Source: Halobacteriales archaeon (GTDB taxonomy: Archaea > Halobacteriota > Halobacteria > Halorutilales > JAHENH01). Taken from it: DNA of 64,000 nt. The number at the start of each line of letters is the position of its first letter. Positions within the stretch are counted from its first letter, which is position 1. The translations under genes and the position numbers were made by a program. The stretch lies in the NCBI GenBank assembly GCA_018609935.1, contig JAHENH010000069.1, positions 1 to 64,000 of the forward strand, in the 5' to 3' direction. This document shows positions 55,166 to 63,992 of this stretch, in pieces. Below the pieces are notes generated by a model that saw nothing but the letters and a program-made list of their open reading frames with translations, did not search any database and was not told the DNA's origin.

Positions 55166-55936
55166 TTATCCTTCTTCTGATCTTGACTCTTTATAGTACT
55201 CTCCCTGCCCTCCAAGCTTTTCTATGGTGTCTATAGCTTTTCTAGATGCTTTTTCTACCTCTTTTTCGGCTTCTTTATAGTCTGGGGAGCTTGACTTTAT
55301 TCTGTACTCTGGAGCACTGACATACTCTATACTAACATCTTCTTTTTCAGCCTCTTTTAATGCTTCTTTTATGTCGTCTACTCCTGTAGGAGAAAAACTT
55401 CTTAATTCCACAAAACCCACAATTTCGATGCTTGGAACTTCTACATTTTCTTGAGCTATCTCTGCAAGCTGTTCGGCTAGGGAATCTTCTATACCTGCTT
55501 TTTTAAATACACTGGATCCGTCTATAGCGCCCTTTTCTAACGCATCATATAAAGAACCATATTCATCAATCAACATTTCTTGTATTGATTCTATTTTTTC
55601 TTCTTCATCTTCAGGTACAGCTAGAGATATCCAGTTTTTAGCCTTAGTTTCATTTCTCCAAATTTCTATTCTTTCTTTTTCCTCCGTCTCACTAACATCC
55701 TTCAACGACAGATTTATTTGTTTACTTTCTTCATCGACATCTATAACTTCACATACAACTCTTTCACCTATATCTACATGGTCTCTAACACGTTTCACCC
55801 ATCCACTAGCAACATCAGAAACATGGACAAATCCCTGGGTATCATACTCAACCAGATCCATATATGCCCCTGTTTCTTCCTCTATATCTGCAACTTCACA
55901 TACTACTAACTCACCTTCTCTTGGAAGACTAACCAT
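55166..55936 (-). CDS. eif2a: Translation initiation factor aIF2 subunit alpha
   Basis: The 256-residue alpha subunit. An S1 domain opens the protein (ELVVCEVADIEEETGAYMDLVEY, VHVSDVASGWVKRVRDHV), then a helical domain and the C-terminal alpha-beta domain that binds aIF2-gamma (VELRSFSPTGVDDIKEAL). It helps place initiator tRNA on the ribosome. In many euryarchaea nop10 sits between this gene and the PAC2 gene; here only 42 bases separate them. Confidence 0.95.
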   Translation of the reverse strand: MVSLPREGELVVCEVADIEEETGAYMDLVEYDTQGFVHVSDVASGWVKRVRDHVDIGERVVCEVIDVDEESKQINLSLKDVSETEEKERIEIWRNETKAKNWISLAVPEDEEEKIESIQEMLIDEYGSLYDALEKGAIDGSSVFKKAGIEDSLAEQLAEIAQENVEVPSIEIVGFVELRSFSPTGVDDIKEALKEAEKEDVSIEYVSAPEYRIKSSSPDYKEAEKEVEKASRKAIDTIEKLGGQGEYYKESRSEEG

Positions 55937-56038
55937 TAACCAAACGTCAGACTCGTCTTAAGAAAAGGCTTTCTACCTATATTTTAAACAAAAAATAAAT
56001 AAGACTGGGATTATCGTCTACTATATTTTAGAAAATGC

Positions 56039-56068
56039 GAGGAAATCCACCGAGTTTAGCCGTGGGTT
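56039..56068 (-). mobile_element. Orphan IS605-type end remnant between S27e and aIF2alpha
   Basis: On the minus strand AACCCACGGCTAAACTCGGT followed by GGATTTCCTC fits the IS605-type end core. It is close in layout to the remnant at 5181-5217, which also ends in GG.TTTCCCTC. It interrupts a usually compact ribosomal operon, leaving a 134-base gap, and ends just before the S27e stop codon. No transposase is nearby. Confidence 0.45.
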
Positions 56069-56070
56069 GT

Positions 56071-56253
56071 TTAAACGTCAGATCTAGCTTCAACTACATC
56101 AACTACTTCACCGAAGAGTTCTGCTTTACCTCCTGTGGGTTCAGCGATTTTTGATCCACATATAGAGCATTCTACCAACGTTGATGGTTTTCTAAATACT
56201 ACTTGTTCGTTTTCACAGTCCCCACATTTCAGCTTTACAAATTCACTAGCCAT
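56071..56253 (-). CDS. rps27e: Ribosomal protein S27e
   Basis: A 60-residue small-subunit protein with a zinc ribbon: [15 protein letters not shown] and [17 protein letters not shown] supply two CxxC pairs. Normal archaeal length. Its first base overlaps the last base of L44e, so the two are translationally coupled. Confidence 0.96.
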   Translation of the reverse strand: MASEFVKLKCGDCENEQVVFRKPSTLVECSICGSKIAEPTGGKAELFGEVVDVVEARSDV

Positions 56254-56528
56254 TATTCAAGTTCAAGTCTTCCAGCCCTCCATCCTGGTCTAGCATGAGC
56301 TTTCCCACATTCCGTGCATCTATATCTTAGGTTTACTTTCTTTGAAGGTTTATCTCCTCCAGGAACCTTCGAAAACTTTCCATCATTACCTATACCTGTA
56401 TTACGTTCCCTCTGTCTATCTATCCATTTAAGCCCTGTCTCCCTACCTCTAGAAGCCTCGTCAACCTCATGCTCAGTATGGGAATTACAGTGAGGGCAAT
56501 GGGTACGCATTCGTCTTGGAAGCTTCAT
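56253..56528 (-). CDS. rpl44e: Ribosomal protein L44e
   Basis: A 91-residue large-subunit protein. The N-terminal [20 protein letters not shown] and the C-terminal [11 protein letters not shown] give the zinc-binding cysteines; it ends [12 protein letters not shown]. It is the first gene of the ribosomal/translation operon and divergent from dnaG. Confidence 0.96.
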   Translation of the reverse strand: MKLPRRMRTHCPHCNSHTEHEVDEASRGRETGLKWIDRQRERNTGIGNDGKFSKVPGGDKPSKKVNLRYRCTECGKAHARPGWRAGRLELE

Positions 56529-56592
56529 ATTTGATTATAAAGGGAGAGGCCTAATATAGTTCGCGCTTCTAGATTAAATTAAACAATAAAAC

Positions 56593-57645
56593 ATGGGAAA
56601 ATCTGACACTACAAAATATTTTATTCATGCTGAATTTGATGCTGAAGGGATAGTGGAAAAACATGATGTTGTAGGTGCAGTATTTGGACAAACTGAAGGA
56701 CTTTTAGGTGAAGAATTAGAGCTTAGAGAGCTTGAGAAATCAGGTAAAATAGATAGAATGGAGATAGATATCAATACACAAAACGGTTGCTCTAAGGGAT
56801 ATATAACCATAGGAAGTAGTCTAGACAGAGTTGAAACTGCAGTAATAGCAGCTTCGCTTGAGGGTATAAAAAGAATAGGGCCCTCAGAGGCCACATTTGA
56901 AGTAGAGAATGTAGAGGACATCAGAGCTAAAAAAAGAAGAGACATTGTCGAAAGAGCAAAGGAATTACTATCTGAAAGTTTTGGAGCTCCTAAAACCAAA
57001 GATATGCTTAGGGAAGTTGAAAAAGAAGAGAGGGGTATAAAAGTGGAAAACTATCTTGGCCTTCCTTCTGGACCTAATATAGAAAGTTCCAAATCAATCA
57101 TTATAGTTGAAGGGAGAGCTGATGTAGCTAATCTCTTAGAATATGGTAAAGAAAACGTCATAGCAGTCGAAGGAACTAATGTACCAGAAAAAATAATTGA
57201 ACTTTCAAAACAAAAGACTGTAACAGCTTTTACTGATGCCGACAGAGGAGGGGAGTTACTTCTAAAAGAACTTTCTCAGGTAGCAAATATCGACTATGTT
57301 ACACGGCCTCCTGAAGGAAAATCAGTAGAAGAACTCTCTAGAAAAGAAGTTGAAAAAGTATTAGAGAAAAAACAGCCAATAGAATCAGTAGAAGACGCAT
57401 TAAAAGCTAAGGAGGGGGAGATAATAATGATTGGAGAAGAATGGGAAGAAACCATAGACGAAGACGCTCTAAGAGAAGTTATAGATAAAGAAAAAGAAAT
57501 ACAGGAATTAATTGTAGATGAAGCAAATCAAGATATACTTGATATAGCAAGTAGAAAGAATGTTAACAAAATAATAGCTAAAAAAGAAGGAAACGTAGCT
57601 AAAAAACCATTAGATGTGAAGTTAATAACAGAGTATGAAAAATAA
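56593..57645 (+). CDS. dnaG: Archaeal DnaG-type TOPRIM primase
   Basis: A 350-residue DnaG-like protein. The N-terminal roughly 165 residues are the archaeal-specific part (TKYFIHAEFDAEGIVEKHDVVGAVFGQTEG), and the TOPRIM domain has IIIVEGRADVANLLEYG (catalytic Glu) and TAFTDADRGGELL (Asp pair). It associates with the exosome in Sulfolobus and can synthesise RNA, so it may act in RNA decay as well as priming. It is 88 bases ahead of pdxS. Confidence 0.95.
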   Translation: MGKSDTTKYFIHAEFDAEGIVEKHDVVGAVFGQTEGLLGEELELRELEKSGKIDRMEIDINTQNGCSKGYITIGSSLDRVETAVIAASLEGIKRIGPSEATFEVENVEDIRAKKRRDIVERAKELLSESFGAPKTKDMLREVEKEERGIKVENYLGLPSGPNIESSKSIIIVEGRADVANLLEYGKENVIAVEGTNVPEKIIELSKQKTVTAFTDADRGGELLLKELSQVANIDYVTRPPEGKSVEELSRKEVEKVLEKKQPIESVEDALKAKEGEIIMIGEEWEETIDEDALREVIDKEKEIQELIVDEANQDILDIASRKNVNKIIAKKEGNVAKKPLDVKLITEYEK

Positions 57646-57733
57646 CAAGATTTGTTATCTGGTATGGATTGGAATCTAAAAAACAGAATAGATACGAAAT
57701 TCTTAAGGTTAAATCAAGAAAAAGGGAAAAATA

Positions 57734-58633
57734 ATGGACAATATAGAGAATCTTAAACAAGGTACTGAGTTGGTAAAGAGAGGATTTGCAAAGATGCAAA
57801 AGGGAGGTGTGATTATGGATGTAGTCAATGCTGAACAAGCAAAGATAGCTGAAGAAGCAGGAGCTGTAGCAGTAATGGCGCTAGAAGCTGTACCTGCAGA
57901 AGTAAGAAGACGTGGAGGAGTTGCGAGAATGGCTCCCGTTGAAGTTAACGAAGAAATAATGGATGATGTCTCTATACCTGTAATGGGAAAAGTAAGAATA
58001 GGACATACTGTAGAATCACAGATATTAGAGACATTAGGTATCGATATGGTAGATGAAAGTGAGGTTCTTACTCCAGCAGATGAACAAAACCATATAGATA
58101 AAACTGAATTTGATGTCCCGTTTGTATGTGGTGCAAGAGATCTAGGGGAAGCTCTAAGAAGAATAGATGAAGGAGCTGCAATGATTAGAACAAAAGGAGA
58201 GGCAGGTACAGGAGATGTAGCAGAAGCTGTGAAACATACGAGGGAAATAAAAAAGTCAATAAATGAACTTAAAGGAATGGATAAAAAAGAGAGAAGAAAC
58301 TACGCCAGAAAAATAGAAGCTCCTATAGCGCTAGTGGAGGAAACAGCAGAAAAAGGTAGACTTCCTGTAGTTAATTTCGCTGCAGGTGGAATAGCTACCC
58401 CAGCAGATGCTGCATTGATGATGCAACTTGGATGCGATGGCATATTTGTAGGAAGCGGTATCTTTGAAGCTGAAAATCCGGAAAAGATGGGAAAAGCAAT
58501 AGTAGAAGCAGTAAACAATTATGATAACCCTGAAGAGTTAATTGAAGTAGCTAAAAATACAGGACTTGGTATGAAAGGGAAAAATGTTTCTGAATTAAAG
58601 GAAGCTGAACAGCTACAATATAGAGGAAATTAG
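57734..58633 (+). CDS. pdxS: Pyridoxal 5'-phosphate synthase subunit PdxS
   Basis: A 299-residue TIM-barrel enzyme making PLP from ribose 5-phosphate, glyceraldehyde 3-phosphate and ammonia. The motifs are [36 protein letters not shown] (catalytic Lys), [16 protein letters not shown] (second Lys) and [19 protein letters not shown]. It pairs with PdxT, whose ATG follows the stop without a gap. Confidence 0.97.
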   Translation: MDNIENLKQGTELVKRGFAKMQKGGVIMDVVNAEQAKIAEEAGAVAVMALEAVPAEVRRRGGVARMAPVEVNEEIMDDVSIPVMGKVRIGHTVESQILETLGIDMVDESEVLTPADEQNHIDKTEFDVPFVCGARDLGEALRRIDEGAAMIRTKGEAGTGDVAEAVKHTREIKKSINELKGMDKKERRNYARKIEAPIALVEETAEKGRLPVVNFAAGGIATPADAALMMQLGCDGIFVGSGIFEAENPEKMGKAIVEAVNNYDNPEELIEVAKNTGLGMKGKNVSELKEAEQLQYRGN

Positions 58634-59233
58634 ATGCAGGCTGGTATAATAGGGGTGCAAGGAGATGTCTCAGAGCATAAAAAATATGTATCAAAAGCAG
58701 GAGAAAAATTAGGCTTAGATATAAATACAAAAACAATAAGAGAAAAAGGTAAGATCCCTAGCTGTGATTTACTCATAATACCAGGGGGTGAAAGCACAAC
58801 AATATCTAACCTTATAAATAAAAAAAGCATCAGAAAAGAAATAATTGAACACAATGAAAAACAAAAACTGATACTGGCTACATGTGCAGGGTTGATACTA
58901 CTATCATCAAACCCTAATGATAGCAGAGTTGAACAGTTTGACATATTAGATATATCAGTGAAAAGAAATGCTTTTGGAAGACAAAAAGAATCTTTTGAAA
59001 CTGAAATAGAAATAAAAGGACTGGAAAAACCATTTCCAGCTGTCTTTATTAGAGCACCAATAATAGAGGATATTGGAGAAAAAGTAGAGGTTTTATCAAG
59101 ATTCAAAGACAAAATAGTTGCTGTAAAACAAAATAATATTATAGGTACTAGTTTCCATCCGGAGCTATCTAGTGACTATAGAATACATAAACTAATATTT
59201 GAAAATGTCCCAAATAATAGAAGAATTGCATGA
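58634..59233 (+). CDS. pdxT: Pyridoxal 5'-phosphate synthase glutaminase PdxT
   Basis: A 199-residue class I amidotransferase supplying ammonia to PdxS. The catalytic triad is seen as ILATCAGLILLSS (Cys) and SFHPELSSD (His, Glu), with GVQGDVSEH and the oxyanion loop PGGESTTI. Directly follows pdxS and its end overlaps hisE by 29 bases. Confidence 0.95.
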   Translation: MQAGIIGVQGDVSEHKKYVSKAGEKLGLDINTKTIREKGKIPSCDLLIIPGGESTTISNLINKKSIRKEIIEHNEKQKLILATCAGLILLSSNPNDSRVEQFDILDISVKRNAFGRQKESFETEIEIKGLEKPFPAVFIRAPIIEDIGEKVEVLSRFKDKIVAVKQNNIIGTSFHPELSSDYRIHKLIFENVPNNRRIA

Positions 59234-59486
59234 AATAATCGAAGATAGAAGAGAAAACCCAAAGGAAGATAGCTATACATCTAGCTTATTAGAAAATGGG
59301 GAAGATTCAATATTAGAAAAAATAGGAGAAGAATCTGTAGAAGTTATACTAGCATCTAAACAAGAAAAAGAAGAAGAAATAATACATGAAAGCGCAGACC
59401 TAATATATCATCTATTAGTGCTTTTAACATCCAAAAAAATCGATATAGAAGAGGTGTTTGAAGAACTTGAAAATAGAAGACGTTAG
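59205..59486 (+). CDS. hisE: Phosphoribosyl-ATP pyrophosphohydrolase
   Basis: A 93-residue MazG-like HisE. The motif SYTSSLLENGEDSILEKIGEE is followed by ILASKQEKEEEIIHESADLIYHLLVLL, with the metal-binding Glu/Asp array E-x2-E...E-x2-D. It acts just before HisI in histidine synthesis. ATG 59205 fits better than the TTG at 59199. Embedded behind pdxT by a 29-base overlap. Confidence 0.93.
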   Translation: MSQIIEELHEIIEDRRENPKEDSYTSSLLENGEDSILEKIGEESVEVILASKQEKEEEIIHESADLIYHLLVLLTSKKIDIEEVFEELENRRR

Positions 59487-59507
59487 TTCTTTTCTCCCTA
59501 TATTCTT

Positions 59508-59948
59508 CTAATTATTGTTACAGATTTCAAAATATGCTGTTATGTCTTCTTCTTTAACAGTTCTTCTACCGGAATGTTTTGCTAGTTGGCATGCACTTTC
59601 AGCTACATCTAGCCCCCATTTTTCAAGATAACTAGCTAATGATTTCCTAGCGTCTTCACTAACTCTGAAATCTTCTATTTCAAGTCTAGCTATTCTATCA
59701 ATTGGGGCTAGGGGAAGTATAAAATTATCTTCCGAATCACTAGTTACTTCAATCTCCTCTATGTCCTCTGCCATCAATGTTTTTCTGTTGTCTTTTCTTG
59801 CTATATCTGCAGCTTCTTTTGCTTTTTTAGCTCCTTTTTCTTGAATTTTTTTTGCCAGTTCTTTTGGTGCACCTCCTCCTACTCTTATGTTTGGATCTGC
59901 TCTACGTATAATTGAGTCAACTGGAGCAAAAGGAAGTTCCACACTCAT
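59508..59948 (-). CDS. Archaeal histone doublet (two fused histone folds)
   Basis: A 146-residue protein holding two histone folds in tandem. Fold one has LPFAPVDSIIRRADPNIRVGG, KELAKKIQEKGAKKAKEAAD and RKTLMAEDIEEI. Fold two has LPLAPIDRIARLEIEDFRV, then LASYLEKWGLDVAES and GRRTVKEEDITAYFEI. The fused arrangement is known from haloarchaea and a few other archaea and acts like a dimer in one chain. It is very acidic between folds. Four-base overlap with the Usp gene upstream. Confidence 0.95.
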   Translation of the reverse strand: MSVELPFAPVDSIIRRADPNIRVGGGAPKELAKKIQEKGAKKAKEAADIARKDNRKTLMAEDIEEIEVTSDSEDNFILPLAPIDRIARLEIEDFRVSEDARKSLASYLEKWGLDVAESACQLAKHSGRRTVKEEDITAYFEICNNN

Positions 59949-60352
59949 CGTACAACAGTTACAGGAACAGATGCTTTTCTAACTAGTTCATGTGCTACAC
60001 TACCAACCATTTTTTCAAATTTTCCAGATAAACCTCTATGTCCGATAAATATACAGTCACTGTCCGTTGTATGTTCTGATATTTCTTCTGCTGGGTCACC
60101 ATAGAGTATAGCTGTATCTATAGAAACACCATTTTCTTCACCTATCTCTTTTGCGTCTTGTAATATTTTTTCAGCTCTATCCTCTGCTTCCGACATATCC
60201 TCCACTAGTGCATCTCCATTTTCAGAATATATTTCTGGAACAACTACATGGACAGCTTCTATATCTGCACTTATTGGTTTAGCTAGGTTTATAGCATATT
60301 CCAATGCTTCATCTCCTTCATCGGATCCATCAACCGCTACTGTAAACTTCAT
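59945..60352 (-). CDS. Universal stress protein, UspA family
   Basis: A 135-residue Usp: FTVAVDGSDEGDEALEYA at the start and the ATP-binding signature GHRGLSGKFEKMVGSVA near the end. It is the middle gene of a three-gene unit with dphB and the histone, overlapping both by four bases. Its acidic composition fits a halophile. The regulatory partner is unknown. Confidence 0.9.
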   Translation of the reverse strand: MKFTVAVDGSDEGDEALEYAINLAKPISADIEAVHVVVPEIYSENGDALVEDMSEAEDRAEKILQDAKEIGEENGVSIDTAILYGDPAEEISEHTTDSDCIFIGHRGLSGKFEKMVGSVAHELVRKASVPVTVVR

Positions 60353-61098
60353 ATTTTCTGGTCACACGAAAGAAGTTTAAGGCTTTCCTCCTCGATCTGG
60401 TGTAGAGATCCTGGGACTATTAACGAATGTGGAGTAGGGCCTATATCAGTTTTTTCTATTTTTTTAGGACTACCAAAAGATAATTGAGGGGAGTTAGTTC
60501 CAAGCCGCGCTATAGATACTAATTTATCTATATTGTTTTCTTCGTCTATATCTCCTAGTAGTTTAGCTGCTTTGTTTGCTGTCATAGATCTTTCTTTAGT
60601 TATATCAAGGTATATCAGGGTATGCAGATCGTTATCTAGGTTTTTGATTACTGTTTTATATGGGGAAGTTGGTTTCCAGTTATCTTTGGGGAAAGGAAGA
60701 GTAGTAGACTTACCAAATCTATAGTTTTGAAGTCCTGTAGCTCCACATACTGCGGTCTCAACACTTGGAGCATGAACTATTTTATTTTTTATATCTTTTT
60801 TTATTGCTCTTATACGTAGATCAGAATGGGTGGTAGATATCATTGGATCCCCTCCAACTAAAAATACTATTCTATTTTGTCTAGCTTTATCTAGAAATTT
60901 CGGATTTTCCTCTACATCATATCTAGAAAGCTTTTTTATTGGTTTTTCATGAAAACTCTCTAGTCTAGATATATCTGTTCCAGCTAGTTTTGTAGTATAT
61001 AGTTCTGCAAATATCTGGTCTGCTTTTTCTATTTCTTTTTTTCCTCTAAGAGTTATACTGTATTCATCATAGAGACCTAAACCTACAAACACTAACAT
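60349..61098 (-). CDS. dphB: Diphthine synthase (diphthamide biosynthesis methyltransferase)
   Basis: A 249-residue tetrapyrrole-methylase-fold enzyme that methylates the modified His of aEF2. The motifs are LVFVGLGLYDEYSITLRG, VFLVGGDPMISTTHSDLRIRA (SAM-binding) and HAPSVETAVCGATGLQNYRFG, then RLGTNSPQLSFG near the end. It starts a unit with usp and the histone. No dph2 is nearby. Confidence 0.95.
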   Translation of the reverse strand: MLVFVGLGLYDEYSITLRGKKEIEKADQIFAELYTTKLAGTDISRLESFHEKPIKKLSRYDVEENPKFLDKARQNRIVFLVGGDPMISTTHSDLRIRAIKKDIKNKIVHAPSVETAVCGATGLQNYRFGKSTTLPFPKDNWKPTSPYKTVIKNLDNDLHTLIYLDITKERSMTANKAAKLLGDIDEENNIDKLVSIARLGTNSPQLSFGSPKKIEKTDIGPTPHSLIVPGSLHQIEEESLKLLSCDQKI

Positions 61099-61243
61099 AT
61101 ATACAAATAGAAAAGATTCTAGTCTAACTCCTTCGAAAAGTTATCTTTTTTAGATATTAATCTATCCTGAATAATATTGAAGAAAAATCTTATTCAAATG
61201 TATTCTTCATAAGATTAAAAATCTTTGAAGCCAAGTTTTCCCT

Positions 61244-61816
61244 ATGAAATTTGAGCCCGAATCAACTGTAGTTGTAGTGGTAGATATGCAGAATGGATTC
61301 TGTAAACCTGAGGGCTCTCTATATTCAGAGAAAAGTGAAAAAGCAATAAAACCGATAAATGAACTGGTAAAAAAAGCAAGGAAAAACAATGTTTCTATAG
61401 TATATACACGGGATATACATACTGAAAAACAGTTCGAAGATTCATATTACTATGATGAATTTAAAAGGTGGGGTGATCATGTATTAGAAGAGAGCTGGGA
61501 AAGTGAAATAGTTGATGAGTTAGAACCTAGAACTGGTGACCATATAGTAAAAAAACATACATATGATGCTTTCTATAAAACCGATCTAGAAGGTTGGCTA
61601 GAAGTACACGGTATAAGAGATCTATTAATATGTGGTACTCTATCTAATGTATGCGTACTTCATACAGCATCGAGTGCAGGACTTAGAGACTACAAGCCCG
61701 TAATAATTGAAGATTCTGTAGGATATATAGAAGAAAGACATAAAGAATATTCTATAGAACATGCAGATTGGCTTTTTGGAGAAACAATCAAAAAAGATGA
61801 AATAGAATTCGAATAA
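61244..61816 (+). CDS. pncA: Nicotinamidase-type cysteine hydrolase
   Basis: A 190-residue isochorismatase-fold hydrolase. The catalytic triad is VVVDMQNGF (Asp), VKKHTYDAFYKT (Lys) and GTLSNVCVLHTASSA (Cys), with the metal-binding segment near YTRDIH. Placement just before nicotinate phosphoribosyltransferase supports nicotinamidase activity over isochorismatase. The start is the ATG 61244. The gap to the next gene is 106 bases. Confidence 0.85.
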   Translation: MKFEPESTVVVVVDMQNGFCKPEGSLYSEKSEKAIKPINELVKKARKNNVSIVYTRDIHTEKQFEDSYYYDEFKRWGDHVLEESWESEIVDELEPRTGDHIVKKHTYDAFYKTDLEGWLEVHGIRDLLICGTLSNVCVLHTASSAGLRDYKPVIIEDSVGYIEERHKEYSIEHADWLFGETIKKDEIEFE

Positions 61817-61922
61817 ATATCTAATATAGTACAGAGATAATAGATCTAGATATAAAAACAAAATATGCTTGGAAAAAAAAGGTTAGTATTGTATTCAACG
61901 TAAAATTTTTTAGATTAAAGAA

Positions 61923-63065
61923 ATGGATGGAAAAAAATTTGATATAATAACGGAAAAAGAGATAGAAGAAGGTAAGGCTACGGATGCCTATTTTGAGAGG
62001 ACAGAAAAAATACTAAAATCTAAGAATGTTAACCCGAAAGTAGTAGCTGATATTGGAGTAGACCTTGATAGATGGCATATATTTTCAGGTTTAAAAGATG
62101 TGGCAAATCTACTTGAAGGGAAAAAAATTGATCTCTATTCACTACCTGAGGGAACCCCGTTTAAGGAAAATCCAGTAATGAGGATAGAAGGTAACTATTT
62201 AGAATTTTGCAGATATGAAACATCTATACTAGGTTTTATATGTAAGGCAACAGCAATAGCAAGTTCTGCTATGCGTATAAAAGCTACAGCAGGAGATAAA
62301 ACAGTAATAGAGTTTGGTACAAGAAGAGAACATCCATCTACTGCAGCAATGATTGAACGTTCAGCAATGATAGGGGGTATAGACGGAATATCACATATAG
62401 CCGCAGGAGAAACAATAAATATACAGTCAGGAGGTACCATGCCACATGCATTAATAATATGTTTTAGAGATCAACAAAAAGCATGGAAAGCATACAATGA
62501 TGTATTAGACAAGGACATACCTAGAGTAGCTCTATGTGACACCTATGAAGATGAAAAACTAGAATCAGTTAAGGCAGCAGAAACACTAAAGGAAGATCTA
62601 GATTCTGTAAGACTAGACACTCCCTCTAGTAGGAGAGGGGATATGAAAGAAATTGTAGAGGAAGTACGGTGGGAACTAGACTCGAGAGGATATGAAGATG
62701 TGGAAATTTTTGTAAGTGGAGGTATAGATAAAGAAGAAATAAAAAAACTAAAAGATGTAGCAGACGGTTTCGGAGTAGGTGCTTCAATAGCAAGTGTACC
62801 CCCAGTTGATTTCTCATTGGATATTGTAGAAGTAGAAGGAGAACCCGCGGCGAAAAGAGGTGAAAAAAGCTGGAAAAAACAGATATACAGAAAAGAAATG
62901 GAAGACACACTATCACTAGAAAATGACAAACAAGAAGGTGAACCAATGCTTAAACCTATAATCGAAAACGGGGAGATAATAGCAGAATTCCCAATAGAAA
63001 AAGCTAGAGAAAGATCCAAGCAGGGAATAAAAAACCTGAAACAAGAAGACCTACTTAAAATCTAA
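61923..63065 (+). CDS. pncB: Nicotinate phosphoribosyltransferase
   Basis: A 380-residue archaeal NAPRTase. Conserved motifs are FCRYETSILGFICKATAIASSAMR, IEFGTRREHPSTAA (catalytic region), TIEAA-like segment replaced by GGIDGISHIAAGETIN, TMPHALIICF, VALCDTYEDE and RLDTPSSRRGD (PRPP/phosphate binding), ending with VSGGIDKEEI and GVGASI. It makes NaMN from nicotinate and PRPP. With pncA it forms the salvage branch that complements nadAB. Confidence 0.93.
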   Translation: MDGKKFDIITEKEIEEGKATDAYFERTEKILKSKNVNPKVVADIGVDLDRWHIFSGLKDVANLLEGKKIDLYSLPEGTPFKENPVMRIEGNYLEFCRYETSILGFICKATAIASSAMRIKATAGDKTVIEFGTRREHPSTAAMIERSAMIGGIDGISHIAAGETINIQSGGTMPHALIICFRDQQKAWKAYNDVLDKDIPRVALCDTYEDEKLESVKAAETLKEDLDSVRLDTPSSRRGDMKEIVEEVRWELDSRGYEDVEIFVSGGIDKEEIKKLKDVADGFGVGASIASVPPVDFSLDIVEVEGEPAAKRGEKSWKKQIYRKEMEDTLSLENDKQEGEPMLKPIIENGEIIAEFPIEKARERSKQGIKNLKQEDLLKI

Positions 63066-63128
63066 AAAAGGAAGTCAGTGAGAGTTCCACGTATTACCTG
63101 ACCAGTGAATGTTTACATACAGGAAAAA

Positions 63129-63992
63129 TTATCCCGAATTTTTAATATATCTTAATACTCCTTTTGCATCTGTTCTTAAAGTTTCCTTAGCTCTTTGTTT
63201 ATCCCATAACTCATAAAAAAGATGATCTCTATCTATAATTTCTTCTATAGCCTGTTTCTCATCTTTTGTATTTCTCCATATATCTTCAGCTTTTTCTACC
63301 CACCTAGTTAACACATCTCTGTATTTATCTAAACAATATTCTACATCCGTTCTAGACCCATAATGAGTATATAAAAGCATTTCAGGACTATAACTTCTAA
63401 ATTTTTCTAAACTTTCAAGGTTCGTCTCCAAATCAAAGTTAGGAGGAGGGGTGGTTGCAATAATCTCACCACGTATAGAAACACCTGCTTCATCACCAAC
63501 AAAAAGAGCTTCATCTGTTTTTTCATATAGACAAAACTGGTGAGGGGCGTGGCCGGGAGCTTCTAATACCTCTAATTCTTTACTATCTAGATCAACTATA
63601 TCACCCTCCTCAACTGTTATAAACCTTTCAGAATCTATGGGTTTAATGTCTCCATATTCATCCGCTAGACTACCTACAGCTTTATTCACACTTTCCACAA
63701 GTTTTTCTACTGTATTTGGATCAGAAAGATATTTAGCCCAACCATTAAGACATACAATTTCCGCATTATCACATCTCTGAGCCAAATACCCGGCCCCACC
63801 AGCATGGTCCAAATGAAGATGGGTAGGTATAATTAAATCGATCTCATCATAATTAATACCTAATTCCTCTAACCCATCAAAAATATACTGCCTCCCTATT
63901 GAAGCACCTGTTTCAATTACAGCTTTTTTTTCACTATCCACTATATAAGAAGCATCATAGCGGCTACGATCCAAAAAATAAGTATCAACCAT
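63129..63992 (-). CDS. MBL-fold metallohydrolase
   Basis: The 287-residue MBL-fold protein has the metal motif IIPTHLHLDHAGGAGYLAQ, VLEAPGHAPHQFCLYEK, ALFVGDEAGVSI (bridging Asp) and MLLYTHYGSRTD (last His). A long helical C-terminal region with ELWDKQRAKETLRTDAKGV follows. The function is not readable beyond a hydrolase; similar proteins include glyoxalase II-like and lactonase-like enzymes. ATG 63992 is the likely start, but an upstream start beyond the window cannot be excluded. Confidence 0.82.
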   Translation of the reverse strand: MVDTYFLDRSRYDASYIVDSEKKAVIETGASIGRQYIFDGLEELGINYDEIDLIIPTHLHLDHAGGAGYLAQRCDNAEIVCLNGWAKYLSDPNTVEKLVESVNKAVGSLADEYGDIKPIDSERFITVEEGDIVDLDSKELEVLEAPGHAPHQFCLYEKTDEALFVGDEAGVSIRGEIIATTPPPNFDLETNLESLEKFRSYSPEMLLYTHYGSRTDVEYCLDKYRDVLTRWVEKAEDIWRNTKDEKQAIEEIIDRDHLFYELWDKQRAKETLRTDAKGVLRYIKNSG

